From Emticicia sp. 21SJ11W-3 (GTDB taxonomy: Bacteria > Bacteroidota > Bacteroidia > Cytophagales > Spirosomataceae): 64,000 nt of DNA. The notes under the pieces are model-generated. The model was not told where the DNA came from, did no database searches, and saw nothing but the letters and a program-made list of their open reading frames with translations. Location: positions 4,030,001 through 4,094,000 of the forward strand of contig NZ_CP092074.1 of assembly GCF_024138715.1 (NCBI RefSeq), written 5' to 3'. Below, piece by piece: positions 25,917 through 33,991 of the stretch (position 1 is the stretch's first letter; each line of letters begins with the position of its first letter). The position numbers and the translations under genes are program-made.

Positions 25917-26160
25917 GGTACTCCGAATCGTTTCAGACGCAAACAACATTTAAGATTAGTGGAATTTTATTCACCATAACTATACACTTATTGTTTATAA
26001 AACAGCGTAAACTGACCTCTGCCTATATCAAAACAATGGCTGCAGAAAATGAGTATGACTGAGCTTTATTTTAATCACTAATTAGCTCAATCACTAGTAC
26101 ACTCAATATACTTCAGCTATTGATTAATCAAATAATTCACTCATTTACAATAAAGAGGAT

Positions 26161-27849
26161 ATGGGCTGTGGACAATGTTCATCAGGTGGCTGCGGAGCAG
26201 TAAAGGCCTTAGACAGAACCGAAAAATCGAATCATAAAACCGTTGCAGGCTGCTCATCAGGCGGCTGCTCAACAGGTGGATGTAATAAAATGAATGCATA
26301 CGACTGGCTTTCAAACATGGAAGTACCAACCAGTATGCGCTATAATGTTGTTGAGATAAAATTTAAAGGCGGCCGTAAGGAGTATTTCAGAAATACAAAC
26401 AACCTTGAGTTATATACCGGCGACTTTGTGATTTGTGAAATGCCTACCGGCTACCACATTGGTAGCGTGTCGTTGCAAGGCGAGTTGGTACGCCTGCAAA
26501 TGATAAAAAAGGGTATTCAGGACGACGAAAACATCAGAAAAATATTAAGAATTGCGCAGGATAAAGACATAGAAAAGCACCAGCAGGCCATTGCCCGCGA
26601 CCTGCCCACTATGTACCGCGTACGCGAAATTGCCAAAGACCTGAAACTGGGCATGAAGGTGTCTGACGTTGAGTTTCAGTCAGACAACACCAAGGCGACG
26701 TTCTATTATTCTGCCGACGACCGTGTCGATTTCCGCGAGTTAATCAAATTACTGGCTGCCGAATTCAAAATCCGGGTTGAAATGAAGCAAATCAGCCTGC
26801 GTCAGGAGGCCGCCCGTGTCGGCGGAATTGGTTCCTGCGGTCGCGAATTGTGCTGTTCAACCTGGCTGACTGACTTCAGGGCTATTCCTACTTCAGCGGC
26901 ACGTTATCAGAATCTTTCCTTGAATCCGGCCAAACTTAGCGGCCAGTGCGGGCGTTTGAAATGCTGCCTTAACTACGAGTTGGAGACTTATCTGGATGCG
27001 TTGAGCGACATACCTACTGTAGAAAAACCACTGAAAACCGAGAAAGGTATCGCTGTTCTTCAAAAGACGGATATCTTCCGCCGTATTATGTGGTTCAGTT
27101 ATAATAACGATATCAACTGGCACTCGCTTCCTATCCATAAGGTAGTTGAAATCATGAAAATGAATGAACAAGGCCTGGTACCTTCGTCATTGGAAGATTT
27201 GAACCTGCTCGATACCACTGTATCTGACAGAAACGCACCGAGGAATTCAGATCTTGACCGTCTGGATAGAAAATATACCGATAAGGGTAAGAAGCCTCAT
27301 CATTCTTCATCTAAAGAGCAAAAAAATGAGGTAAGGCCACAAGGTAATAACCAGAAAACCGGTAACCAGCCACCAGCACAAAAACAAGGCAACCAGCCGC
27401 AACAACCCAAACAAGGCGGGCAGCCGGGAAACCAGAATAAACCGCAGAATAATCAGGGGAATAAAGGGGCGCAGCAACCAAATCAGAAGGGTAATCAGCC
27501 AAACCAGGGTGGTAATCCCAATAAACAACAGCAGCCCGGCAATCAGGGCGCTAACCAGACCAAGCCTCAGAACAACCAGGGCAATCAGGTAGCTAACCAG
27601 CCTAAGCAACAAAACCAACCCAATAAACAGCAGCCGGCCACGCCAAACGCCGGTGGCAACCCGAGCAAACAGGGTGGCAACCCGCCAAAACAGCCGAACC
27701 AACCCAATAATCAGGGTGCAAATGCAAATAGCCCGGCTAAACAGCAGAACAACCAGGGCGGGAACAAAAATCAGCAGAGAAATCAGCCGAAAAACAATTC
27801 CCAGCCAAATGGCAATAAAAACAATAATAATCCGAATCAGCCCGGCTGA
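26161..27849 (+). CDS. ricT: RicT/PSP1 protein with long N/Q/P/G-rich tail
   Basis: Residues 1-43 hold six Cys in GC/SGGC repeats (Cys 3, 6, 11, 31, 36, 41). The PSP1 domain follows at about 55-290 with the invariant Cys motifs GSCGRELCC and GQCGRLKCC, which in RicT (YaaT) of Bacillus bind Fe-S clusters in the RicA-RicF-RicT complex. After about residue 376 comes a disordered tail of some 186 residues made almost only of Asn, Gln, Pro, Gly and Lys (units such as GNQ, KPQNNQG). Relatives I know have shorter tails. It is followed 30 bp later by gldH, a pairing common in Bacteroidota. Confidence 0.9.
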   Translation: MGCGQCSSGGCGAVKALDRTEKSNHKTVAGCSSGGCSTGGCNKMNAYDWLSNMEVPTSMRYNVVEIKFKGGRKEYFRNTNNLELYTGDFVICEMPTGYHIGSVSLQGELVRLQMIKKGIQDDENIRKILRIAQDKDIEKHQQAIARDLPTMYRVREIAKDLKLGMKVSDVEFQSDNTKATFYYSADDRVDFRELIKLLAAEFKIRVEMKQISLRQEAARVGGIGSCGRELCCSTWLTDFRAIPTSAARYQNLSLNPAKLSGQCGRLKCCLNYELETYLDALSDIPTVEKPLKTEKGIAVLQKTDIFRRIMWFSYNNDINWHSLPIHKVVEIMKMNEQGLVPSSLEDLNLLDTTVSDRNAPRNSDLDRLDRKYTDKGKKPHHSSSKEQKNEVRPQGNNQKTGNQPPAQKQGNQPQQPKQGGQPGNQNKPQNNQGNKGAQQPNQKGNQPNQGGNPNKQQQPGNQGANQTKPQNNQGNQVANQPKQQNQPNKQQPATPNAGGNPSKQGGNPPKQPNQPNNQGANANSPAKQQNNQGGNKNQQRNQPKNNSQPNGNKNNNNPNQPG

Positions 27850-27879
27850 GAATTACGGAACTGAAAATCAATTGATCGG

Positions 27880-28359
27880 ATGAAAAACCTTTTTTTAGGC
27901 TTTATACTATGTATGGCGGTGTTATCCTGCGACAGCAACGCCATCTATAAGTCTTTTACGGATTTTAAGGATATGAAGTGGTATATCAAAGATGTGCCGT
28001 CTTTTACCTTTGAGGTAACTGACGAAACCATCGATTATGATATCTTTCTTTTAATTAGAAATGCCTCTCAGTACCCATATAATAACCTGTACCTCACCCG
28101 CTACATTTACGGGCCGGATGCCAAGCTGATAAGCAACAGGCTAGAGCAGGTTATTTTGTTTGACCCTAAAACGGGCAAGCCGCTTGGTAAAGGCCTGGGT
28201 GATATTTTCGACAGCAAGATTATCTCCAGCCGGGGTTTCAGATTTCCAAAAAAAGGCAAATACACTATCAAGCTGAAACAATACATGCGCCAGGATCCCC
28301 TGCCTTATATTATGTCGGTTGGTGTGAGTATCGAAAAACCGCTGCCACCGAAACCATAA
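27880..28359 (+). CDS. gldH: Gliding motility lipoprotein GldH
   Basis: The 159-residue protein has an SPII signal with lipobox VLSC (Cys 17). Features shared with GldH are WYIKDVPSFTFEVTD after the Cys, YDIFLLIRNASQYPYNNLYL in the middle and FRFPKKGKYTIKLKQYMR near the end, with the terminal GVSIEK. GldH is needed for gliding in Flavobacterium and is thought to work with the type IX secretion and motility machinery at the inner membrane or periplasm. It follows ricT closely and is probably co-transcribed with it and with the next two genes. Confidence 0.9.
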   Translation: MKNLFLGFILCMAVLSCDSNAIYKSFTDFKDMKWYIKDVPSFTFEVTDETIDYDIFLLIRNASQYPYNNLYLTRYIYGPDAKLISNRLEQVILFDPKTGKPLGKGLGDIFDSKIISSRGFRFPKKGKYTIKLKQYMRQDPLPYIMSVGVSIEKPLPPKP

Positions 28360-28411
28360 CGGCAGGCATGGTGTTATCATTCAAAGCTGATGTTCCACAA
28401 ATTAGGCTGCT

Positions 28412-29041
28412 ATGAGTTTCTTACCGCTTTTTCCGCTAAATCTGGTAGTCTTTCCTCATGAAGATTTAAACCTGCATATTTTTGAGCCCCGTTATAAAGA
28501 ACTGATTAACGAGTGCCTTGAGAATCAGGTAACGTTCGGAATACCCACATTTATTAACAATAAAGTTGCAGGTTATGGCACCGAAGTGCATATAACTCAG
28601 CTTTCGAAACGCTATGACGACGGCCAGTTGGATATTAAAACCAAAGGGCTGAGGGTTTTCAGAATTGTTGATTTCCAGAATCCGGTTGAAGGAAAACTCT
28701 ATTCAGGTGGTGAAGTGGCGTTTGACCAAAATCAGGATTTAAGCGAAGAAATAAATCCGTTTTTATTGAGCCTTGTAGACCGGCTATATAAACTGCTGAA
28801 AATAAATATTGACTATTACAAGCCAGACTACCAGCCCTTCAGCTACCGCATTGCCCATAAGATAGGTCTTTCTGTTAATGAAGAATATCAGTTGCTAACG
28901 ATTCCGACCGAGGCCGAAAGGCAGAAAATACTCATCTCTCACCTGGAACGGATTATACCCGTTGTAAAAGAAATAGAGCGGGCCAAAGAACGCATTGCCA
29001 TGAATGGCCATTTCAAGGAACTGGACACCCTTAATTTTTAA
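28412..29041 (+). CDS. Lon N-terminal-domain protein
   Basis: The 209-residue protein is a free-standing Lon substrate-binding domain: LPLFPLNLVVFPHEDLNLHIFEPRYKELI at the start is the signature of this beta-rich domain. There is no AAA or protease part. Such proteins are widespread, but their role is not settled; they may bind misfolded proteins or regulate Lon. The C-terminal half is helical (RQKILISHLERIIPVVKEIERAKERI). It lies 53 bp after gldH and 27 bp before hemB on the same strand. Confidence 0.85.
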   Translation: MSFLPLFPLNLVVFPHEDLNLHIFEPRYKELINECLENQVTFGIPTFINNKVAGYGTEVHITQLSKRYDDGQLDIKTKGLRVFRIVDFQNPVEGKLYSGGEVAFDQNQDLSEEINPFLLSLVDRLYKLLKINIDYYKPDYQPFSYRIAHKIGLSVNEEYQLLTIPTEAERQKILISHLERIIPVVKEIERAKERIAMNGHFKELDTLNF

Positions 29042-29067
29042 GTATTCAAACAATACCAGATATACAC

Positions 29068-30039
29068 ATGCTTATTCATAGACCCAGAAGAAACCGTAAA
29101 AGTGCTGCTATCAGAGACCTGGTGCAGGAGACCACGCTTACTGTCAACGACTTTATATTTCCGATGTTTGTGATGGAAGGCGCAGACATCAGAAGCGAAA
29201 TTAAATCCATGCCGGGTATCTATCGCTTTTCATTAGATACACTGCTGGAAGAATTGAAAGAAGTAACCGATTTGGGTATTAAATCTATCTGTCTTTTTCC
29301 CAATTACCCTGAGGCCAAGAAAGATAAATATGCTACCGAAAGTTATAACCCGGATACGCTCTACCTACGCGCATTGAGCGAGATAAAATCTCAATTCCCT
29401 GATTTGGCATTAATGACCGATATTGCGCTTGACCCTTATAGCAGCGACGGCCACGATGGTATTGTTGAAAACGGACGGATTCTGAACGATGAAACCCTTG
29501 ATGTGCTGGGCAAAATGGCAGTGGCACAGGCGAGAGCGGGAGCCGATATACTGGGGCCATCAGACATGATGGATGGCCGCGTGGGTTATATCCGTGAGTT
29601 GCTGGAAGATGAAGGTTTTTCAGATGTCAGCATTATGTCATACTCCGCCAAATATGCCAGTGCCTTTTACGGACCATTCCGTGATGCGCTTGATTCTGCA
29701 CCGAAATTCGGTGATAAAAAGACTTATCAGATGAACCCTGCTAATGTGCGTGAGGCTTTGATAGAAGGCCAATTGGACATGGAAGAGGGCGCGGACTTCC
29801 TGATGGTGAAACCGGCTTTCTCGTATCTGGATGTGATCAAAACCTTATCAGATAATTTCCCATTGCCGATAGCAGCCTACAACGTATCCGGCGAATATGC
29901 CATGATAAAAGCCACCTCACAAAACGGCTGGATAGACGGACAAAAAGCCATGTATGAAATGCTGTTGAGCATAAAACGTGCCGGGGCAAATATTATATTG
30001 AGCTACTTTGCAAAAGAATTTGCGCAGTTGAAAGCATAA
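29068..30039 (+). CDS. hemB: Porphobilinogen synthase (delta-aminolevulinate dehydratase)
   Basis: The 323-residue enzyme condenses two 5-aminolevulinate molecules to porphobilinogen, an early step to haem. The two active-site Lys are Lys 195 (SYSAKYASAFYGPFRDA) and Lys 248 (FLMVKPA). The metal segment reads DIALDPYSSDGHDG, with Asp in place of the Cys residues of zinc-type enzymes, so this should be a magnesium-type HemB. Length is normal. It closes the ricT-gldH run and is followed by a strong terminator. Its product feeds the haem needed by the cytochrome at 40 kb. Confidence 0.97.
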   Translation: MLIHRPRRNRKSAAIRDLVQETTLTVNDFIFPMFVMEGADIRSEIKSMPGIYRFSLDTLLEELKEVTDLGIKSICLFPNYPEAKKDKYATESYNPDTLYLRALSEIKSQFPDLALMTDIALDPYSSDGHDGIVENGRILNDETLDVLGKMAVAQARAGADILGPSDMMDGRVGYIRELLEDEGFSDVSIMSYSAKYASAFYGPFRDALDSAPKFGDKKTYQMNPANVREALIEGQLDMEEGADFLMVKPAFSYLDVIKTLSDNFPLPIAAYNVSGEYAMIKATSQNGWIDGQKAMYEMLLSIKRAGANIILSYFAKEFAQLKA

Positions 30040-30047
30040 TAAGCAGG

Positions 30048-30072
30048 AAGCCCGGTTTTGCCGGGCTTTTTT
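30048..30072 (+). terminator. Terminator of hemB
   Basis: AAGCCCGG-ttttg-CCGGGCTT followed by a T run, 8 bp after the hemB stop. Strong, short intrinsic terminator. Confidence 0.92.
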
Positions 30073-30093
30073 GTTTTATTCAACTTTAAGGCA

Positions 30094-31053
30094 TTAAATC
30101 TTTCCCTCTCTCTCTGCATTCTGCTTTATATGAATCAGAACTCTCTCATGAATTTTGTGAACTATGTATTCGCTCCAAATCTCCCAGTAAAACGCAGGTT
30201 TAATATTATGATAATACCATGTGGTACCTTCCAAAAGAGTATTTCCGTTAGGCAGAGCCGTCAATTTGAATTGCCCTTGTTTTGAAACAAAATAATCGTG
30301 AAGGTGTGGTGCATCAATGTCCCAGAAACTTATTTCTTTCATAGGTACGGGTTGTTCTGCCACATCAAACTTCAAAAGTCGCGGTTCATCCCACACTGTA
30401 ATTGGCTCTACAAAACTACCAGTTGTGAAGTTACAATGTCTTATAGCCCCAACTCCAGTTCCTTTAATTTTTGCATTAATTGGATACGCAATTCCTGTCT
30501 TAAAGATAAATTCAGTAGGCTCTGCCAATTTAGGAAACTCTACAACGTTTCTCCAAACAGTTTTTGGGTCAGCTTTTATTTCAATTGAAGTAACGACATG
30601 GGTTAAATCCGGCTCCTGTTTGCTTTCTACAAACGCTGTAAGAGGAATAATTCCTATCAACAATATAATTGTTGCTGTTGCATGGCCTGAATTCTTTTTG
30701 GTCATAGTATAAGCAATCAGGCTACCAGCCATTGTCATTACAATTGCAATGGGAGCAACCATTATAATACAAACTACTCCCTCCATTGCAAAAATCAATA
30801 GACCGAGAACAAAAGCACTGAGCGTGTTGAGTCCGATACGAATAGCAGCACTTTTAGTGATTTCCTTATTAATGCCATACAAAAGAGATGAACAGAACCC
30901 AATAAACAGAGGGGTAAGAATAAATAAGGCTATTCCATACTGTTTCATACCGTAAATACCCCAGAGTGTCAACAACCCGGCAATGAGTACAGTAATAACT
31001 ATTGCAATCCATTTACGTTTTCTGTTGTCTTCAGGCAAAAGTTTTTCTAACAT
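30094..31053 (-). CDS. Membrane protein with SRPBCC-like domain
   Basis: The 319-residue protein has about four N-terminal membrane helices (residues 15-150). A soluble part of about 165 residues follows with a lipid/polyketide-binding START-like pattern: VTSIEIKADPKTVWRNVVEFPKL at its start, GTGVGAIRHCNF, FDVAEQPVPM and FKLTALPNGNTLLEGTTWY. Such domains bind hydrophobic ligands; the ligand here is unknown. It lies 30 bp after folA on the same strand, and the two may form one transcript. Confidence 0.7.
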   Translation of the reverse strand: MLEKLLPEDNRKRKWIAIVITVLIAGLLTLWGIYGMKQYGIALFILTPLFIGFCSSLLYGINKEITKSAAIRIGLNTLSAFVLGLLIFAMEGVVCIIMVAPIAIVMTMAGSLIAYTMTKKNSGHATATIILLIGIIPLTAFVESKQEPDLTHVVTSIEIKADPKTVWRNVVEFPKLAEPTEFIFKTGIAYPINAKIKGTGVGAIRHCNFTTGSFVEPITVWDEPRLLKFDVAEQPVPMKEISFWDIDAPHLHDYFVSKQGQFKLTALPNGNTLLEGTTWYYHNIKPAFYWEIWSEYIVHKIHERVLIHIKQNAEREGKI

Positions 31054-31083
31054 ATTCTCATCACAGTTAAGTTGTTAAAAGTA

Positions 31084-31578
31084 TTACTTCCTCACCAATT
31101 CCACAATATCAAAATCATACTCATTCTTCTCATCTTTCTGATGCGCTACTCTTGAAACCTCCTGCCATTCATCAGCAGTCAATTCAGGGAAGAAAGTATC
31201 CCCCTCAATGTTAACCTTTACTTCGGTGAGATAAATTTTATCGGTAATACTTAGCGCCTGTTCATAGATATTTCCTCCTCCTACTATAAAAATTTCATCG
31301 GCCCCTTGCGCTTGTTTTGCCAGTTCAATGGCTTTATCAATAGAATCGGCTATCAGAACCGAAGCATCATCTGAAACCTTATCCGAACGGGTAATAACAA
31401 TATTGGTGCGGTTGGGCAGCGGCTTACCGATTGACTCAAACGTTTTGCGGCCCATAATGATGGCATGGCCGCTTGTGAGCGTCTTGAAATGCTTCAAATC
31501 GGTTGAGAGTCGCCAAAGCAACTGGTTGTTTTTTCCTATGGCTCTGTTTTCAGCAATGGCTACTATTATCGAAATCAT
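31084..31578 (-). CDS. folA: Dihydrofolate reductase
   Basis: The 164-residue protein reduces dihydrofolate with NADPH. The start MISIIVAIAENRAIGKNNQLLWRLSTDLKHF has the conserved Trp and the active-site Asp (STDLKHF). The NADPH-binding GRKTFESIG and the segment IFIVGGGNIYEQAL near residue 95 are complete. Length is typical of chromosomal enzymes. No thyA is adjacent. The next gene on the strand encodes an SRPBCC membrane protein. The gene is divergent from comB. Confidence 0.96.
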   Translation of the reverse strand: MISIIVAIAENRAIGKNNQLLWRLSTDLKHFKTLTSGHAIIMGRKTFESIGKPLPNRTNIVITRSDKVSDDASVLIADSIDKAIELAKQAQGADEIFIVGGGNIYEQALSITDKIYLTEVKVNIEGDTFFPELTADEWQEVSRVAHQKDEKNEYDFDIVELVRK

Positions 31579-31715
31579 CTGTTCAATTTTTGTGCTTGCA
31601 ATTTAGCGTTTTTAATAGGCTTTTACAGCATTTTTTGGCATATTTGCTGAAATTTTAGTCACTAAAACCGATTCAGATAGCCAGCCTGTTGTCTGAGTTT
31701 TTTTATTATCACTGA

Positions 31716-32423
31716 ATGAAAAATATTGACGTTTGCCTCACGCCGGATTTACTACACCTGCATAATATCGACAACTCCATTGTAATTATAGCAGATATCT
31801 TTCGTGCTACTTCCTGCATGGTTACTGCATTTGCTTATGGCGTTAAGAGCATTATTCCGGTAGAAACCGTAGAGGAGTGCAAAAACCTGCAGGAGAAAGG
31901 TTATATTGCCGCTGCCGAGCGCAATGCCCGTAAAGTAGAAGGCTTTGAGCTTGACAATTCGCCGTTCAGCTACATGAACGAAAAACTGATTGGTGAAAAA
32001 ATAGCCATGACCACCACCAACGGCACCTACTCTATCACCAAAGCCAAGGCATCGGCAGTAAAAGTGCTGGCCGGGTCTTTTCTGAACCTGAATGCCATAG
32101 TTACTTACCTGAAAACGCAGCCTTATGATGTACTGGTGCTATGTGCCGGTTGGAAAGGCCGTGTAAACATAGAAGATACGCTATTTGCCGGGGCATTAAT
32201 CGCCGCGCTGGAAGACGAGTATTTTGTACCTGAAGACAGCGCCATTATGGCGCTTCGCTTGTACAATCAGGCCAAAGACGATTTAATCGGTTATCTGGCT
32301 AATTCATCACATATCCGTCGCCTGCAAAACCTGGGTATTCATAAAGACATTGCCTATTGCCTTCAAAAAGACCTGTACGACGTAGTACCTATCTTAAGAG
32401 GCAATGAGCTGGTAAATCTATAA
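31716..32423 (+). CDS. comB: ComB-like 2-phosphosulfolactate phosphatase
   Basis: The 235-residue protein belongs to the ComB family: IADIFRATSCMVTAFAYGV near the start, the acidic AAERNARKVEGFELDNSP, the MTTTNGTYSI loop and CAGWKGRVNIEDTLFAGAL are the conserved blocks. The first known member removes phosphate from 2-phospho-3-sulfolactate in coenzyme M synthesis in methanogens. Bacteroidota do not make coenzyme M, so here it may act on a sulfonate related to sulfonolipids or on another phospho-compound. It precedes the epimerase gene by 65 bp, with no obvious shared role. Confidence 0.85.
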   Translation: MKNIDVCLTPDLLHLHNIDNSIVIIADIFRATSCMVTAFAYGVKSIIPVETVEECKNLQEKGYIAAAERNARKVEGFELDNSPFSYMNEKLIGEKIAMTTTNGTYSITKAKASAVKVLAGSFLNLNAIVTYLKTQPYDVLVLCAGWKGRVNIEDTLFAGALIAALEDEYFVPEDSAIMALRLYNQAKDDLIGYLANSSHIRRLQNLGIHKDIAYCLQKDLYDVVPILRGNELVNL

Positions 32424-32488
32424 ATTTGATGAATGCGAACAATTAATCACTCATTCGCTCAATCACTAATTCGCTCAATGGTTCTCCC

Positions 32489-33496
32489 ATGAAATTGAAA
32501 TTCCATATTCTAAAGCTGCAAATGCGGCATACTTTTACCATTGCACATGGCTCGAGAGATGATATCGATGCGTTTATTGTTGAGCTGCAAGATGGCGAAC
32601 ACAGCGGCTATGGTGAAGCCACCCCTATACCCTACTATGGTGTAACCGCCGAGGGTATGAGAGATACGCTGGCCGAATACCAGTCGTTAATTGAGAACTA
32701 CGATTTGCAGAATCCGGAAGATTTCTGGGCAACCATGTACCCTTACCTGAAAGATAATCCTTTTGCGCACTGTGCCTTAGACATGGCTGCGTGGGACTTG
32801 TTTGGTAAAAAACTGGGGCAGCCGCTATATAAACTCTGGGGATTATCGATAGATAAGGTTCCGTATTCAAACTATACAATCGGTATTGATACCATTGAAA
32901 AGATGGTATCAAAAATGCAGGAGTTCGATTTCCCGATTTACAAAATCAAGCTGGGTACTGACCACGACGTGGAGATTGTAAAAGAACTCCGCAAGCATAC
33001 CGATGCTGTTTTCAGGGTAGATGCCAACTGCGCCTGGGGCGTGGAAGAAACCATCAAAAATTCTATTGAATTCAGCAAACTGAACGTAGAGTTCATTGAG
33101 CAGCCGATGGCAAAAGGTGAGTACGCATCTATGGAAGAAGTAATGAAGCACTCTGTTTTACCACTGATTGCCGACGAAAGCTGCATCGTGGAAGAAGATG
33201 TAAAAAAATGCTTCGGGCGTTTCCACGGCGTAAATGTAAAACTGGCTAAGTGCGGTGGTTTAACACCCGCAAGAAGAATGATAGCCGAAGCCCGTGAGTT
33301 AGGCATGAAAGTAATGTGCGGCTGCATGACCGAAACCAGCATTGGTATTTCGGCCATCGGGCAGTTATTGCCGTTATTAGACTACGTAGATATGGATGGC
33401 TCTATCCTGATTGCCAACGACCCTGCTACGGGTGTATATCTTGATAAAGGCAAGCCCATCTTCCCGAATGTGAATGGTACGGGGGCGTTGTTGTAA
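32489..33496 (+). CDS. Dipeptide epimerase (L-Ala-D/L-Glu type), enolase superfamily
   Basis: The 335-residue enzyme has the catalytic lysines Lys 152 and Lys 154 (YKIKLG), the metal ligands Asp 178 (RVDANCAW), Glu 204 (EFIEQP) and Asp 229 (IADES), and Lys 251/254 (NVKLAKCGG) on the other face. The DMDG motif at 301-304 is the DxD mark of dipeptide epimerases that binds the amino group of the substrate. It probably inverts Ala-Glu from peptidoglycan turnover so that it can be reused; relatives accept other dipeptides. Length and motifs are complete. Confidence 0.88.
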   Translation: MKLKFHILKLQMRHTFTIAHGSRDDIDAFIVELQDGEHSGYGEATPIPYYGVTAEGMRDTLAEYQSLIENYDLQNPEDFWATMYPYLKDNPFAHCALDMAAWDLFGKKLGQPLYKLWGLSIDKVPYSNYTIGIDTIEKMVSKMQEFDFPIYKIKLGTDHDVEIVKELRKHTDAVFRVDANCAWGVEETIKNSIEFSKLNVEFIEQPMAKGEYASMEEVMKHSVLPLIADESCIVEEDVKKCFGRFHGVNVKLAKCGGLTPARRMIAEARELGMKVMCGCMTETSIGISAIGQLLPLLDYVDMDGSILIANDPATGVYLDKGKPIFPNVNGTGALL

Positions 33497-33519
33497 GAAT
33501 TATTTTTTAAATGATAATG

Positions 33520-33683
33520 GGTTAAAAAGTCCCGTCAGGGACTACATATCAGTAGAAAATTAATACGTAAAACCCATTCGAAATCCCGTAGGTAGGATAT
33601 GTTAATATATCATCCCTACGGGATTTCGAGCTTATTAAGAGACCTCTTTTCCTACAGATATACTATCACTACGTGATACTTTT
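33520..33683. repeat. Palindromic intergenic repeat, copy A
   Basis: About 160 bp, beginning GGTTAAAAAGTCCCGTCAGGGAC, with a second palindrome around 33589-33627 (TCCCGTAGG ... CCTACGGGA) and ending in TATCACTACGTGATACTTTT. It is repeated 213 bp downstream. The palindromes resemble the REP-like elements found in intergenic regions of many Bacteroidota. There is no gene in 33497-33991. Confidence 0.8.
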
Positions 33684-33732
33684 CCTGCTAACTTTTCGCG
33701 TCAACTAGTCATAAATTATTATGCCAACAGTA

Positions 33733-33896
33733 GGTTAAAAAGTCCCGTTAGGGACGAAATATCAGTAGAAAATTAAGACGTAAAACCCATTCAAAGTCCC
33801 GTAGGGACGGTATATTAATAAATCGTCCCTACGGGACTACATAACTTTGTTAGAGGGCTTATAACTACAGATATATTATCACTACGTGATACTTTT
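33733..33896. repeat. Palindromic intergenic repeat, copy B
   Basis: A second copy of the unit at 33520-33683 in the same orientation, at about 80 percent identity by eye. Stems include GTCCCGTTAGGGAC, GTCCCGTAGGGACG with CGTCCCTACGGGAC, and ATCACTACGTGAT. The palindromes are conserved better than the spacers between them. Confidence 0.8.
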
Positions 33897-33938
33897 ATCG
33901 AACTTATAAATATTTACTAATGGAATTATCTGAAACAA

Positions 33939-33972
33939 GAAAGGGTGTCTCGAATAATCGTGACACCCTTTC
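33939..33972 (-). terminator. Terminator of the PmoA-family gene
   Basis: On the minus strand, the perfect stem GAAAGGGTGTC/GACACCCTTTC, about 20 bp after the stop, is followed by TTGTTT. The T tract is short, but the stem is strong. Confidence 0.7.
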
Positions 33973-33991
33973 CTGCTATTTAATCTATCTC

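Noticed and set aside
27307-27702. 131-residue hydrophobic ORF opposite the ricT tail
   Set aside because: The Leu/Val-rich frame is the complement of Asn/Gln-rich codons, not a membrane protein gene.
33520-33896. CRISPR array
   Set aside because: There are only two long units with internal palindromes, 213 bp apart, with no regular short repeats or cas genes.
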